The position numbers and the translations under genes were made by a program. This document shows, one piece after another, positions 5,887 through 6,059 of a stretch of DNA of 6,059 nucleotides. The notes under the pieces are model-generated. The model had not been told where the DNA came from. It searched no databases and worked only from the letters and a program-made list of their open reading frames with translations. Position 1 is the stretch's first letter, and each line of letters opens with the position of its first letter. This stretch comes from an uncultured bacterium (GTDB lineage: Bacteria; Verrucomicrobiota; Kiritimatiellia; CAIKKV01; CAITUY01), in NCBI GenBank assembly GCA_903934155.1, contig CAIZMS010000162.1, forward strand, positions 1-6,059. The letters run 5' to 3'.

Positions 5887-6059
5887 TGAGCAAAACCTAC
5901 AAAATTGCGGTTCTTCCTGGGGACGGAACCGGCCCCGAAGTGGTGAACGAAGGACTCAAGGTCCTCACCGTCGCCGCCGCCAAACACAACTTCAAGCTGG
6001 ATCTTGTGGAGTTTGATTTCGGCGGGGATCGTTACCTGCGTACCGGGGAGGTGCTCCCC
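5886..6059 (+). CDS. leuB: 3-isopropylmalate dehydrogenase-like protein, 5' part only
   Basis: Only the first 58 codons are in the window; the gene runs off the right edge. The N-terminus has the signature of the isopropylmalate/isocitrate/tartrate dehydrogenase family: beta strand KIAVLPGDGTGPEV (6-19), with GDGTGPEV forming the nucleotide-binding loop, followed by the EGLKVL helix and FDFGGDRYLRTGEVLP (43-58). GGxRYLxTGEVLP is typical of one LeuB type, and the enzyme would oxidatively decarboxylate 3-isopropylmalate in leucine synthesis with NAD. Isocitrate or tartrate dehydrogenase cannot be fully excluded from so short a piece, but the nearby ilvE favours LeuB. The ATG at 5886 follows AGGG at 5874-5877 with eight bases of spacing. 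It is divergent from the AICAR transformylase gene. Confidence 0.85.
   Translation, partial: MSKTYKIAVLPGDGTGPEVVNEGLKVLTVAAAKHNFKLDLVEFDFGGDRYLRTGEVLP

Overview
The window is a compact, GC-rich bacterial stretch. A leftward (minus-strand) gene cluster fills almost all of it, and one divergent rightward gene starts at the right edge. Read in the direction of transcription, the leftward cluster is: a stand-alone AICAR transformylase (the C-terminal half of PurH), ilvE (branched-chain aminotransferase), mcsA, mcsB (protein-arginine kinase) and clpC (AAA+ unfoldase, cut by the left edge of the window). The rightward gene is the start of a leuB-type 3-isopropylmalate dehydrogenase, cut by the right edge. 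No tRNA, rRNA, CRISPR array, insertion sequence or pseudogene is visible, and all reading frames look intact.

Organism. The ClpC N-terminal domain and linker (GQGVAV, GPETK, KELDPN) resemble, from memory, ClpC of the Planctomycetes-Verrucomicrobia-Chlamydiae group (Verrucomicrobia, Lentisphaerae or Kiritimatiellae type) more than Firmicutes ClpC. A stand-alone AICAR transformylase is compatible with such a lineage. This is inference; no search was run.

Layout. 1-1859 is clpC (partial). 1889-2965 is mcsB, which overlaps mcsA (2952-3449) by 14 bases. mcsA starts 14 bases after the stop of ilvE (3464-4333). An 80-base gap follows (4334-4414). It holds a good sigma70-like promoter candidate and a small GC hairpin ahead of ilvE. 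The AICAR transformylase gene is 4415-5671. The divergent intergenic region 5672-5885 carries an extended -10 box on the minus strand overlapping the leuB start, and a tandem 10-base repeat with an 11-base period. leuB starts at 5886.

How the genes work together. mcsA, mcsB and clpC form the phosphoarginine protein-degradation module: McsB, activated by McsA, phosphorylates arginines on damaged proteins, and ClpC recognises the mark and feeds a ClpP peptidase. The residues expected for reading phosphoarginine are visible in both ClpC (E33, E109) and McsB (RDxxRA at 340-345). leuB and ilvE belong to branched-chain amino-acid synthesis, and the AICAR transformylase to purine synthesis. The unusual aspect is the arrangement: the CtsR repressor gene that normally heads this module in Firmicutes is absent, and metabolic genes occupy its place. 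I did not find a clearly undescribed system.
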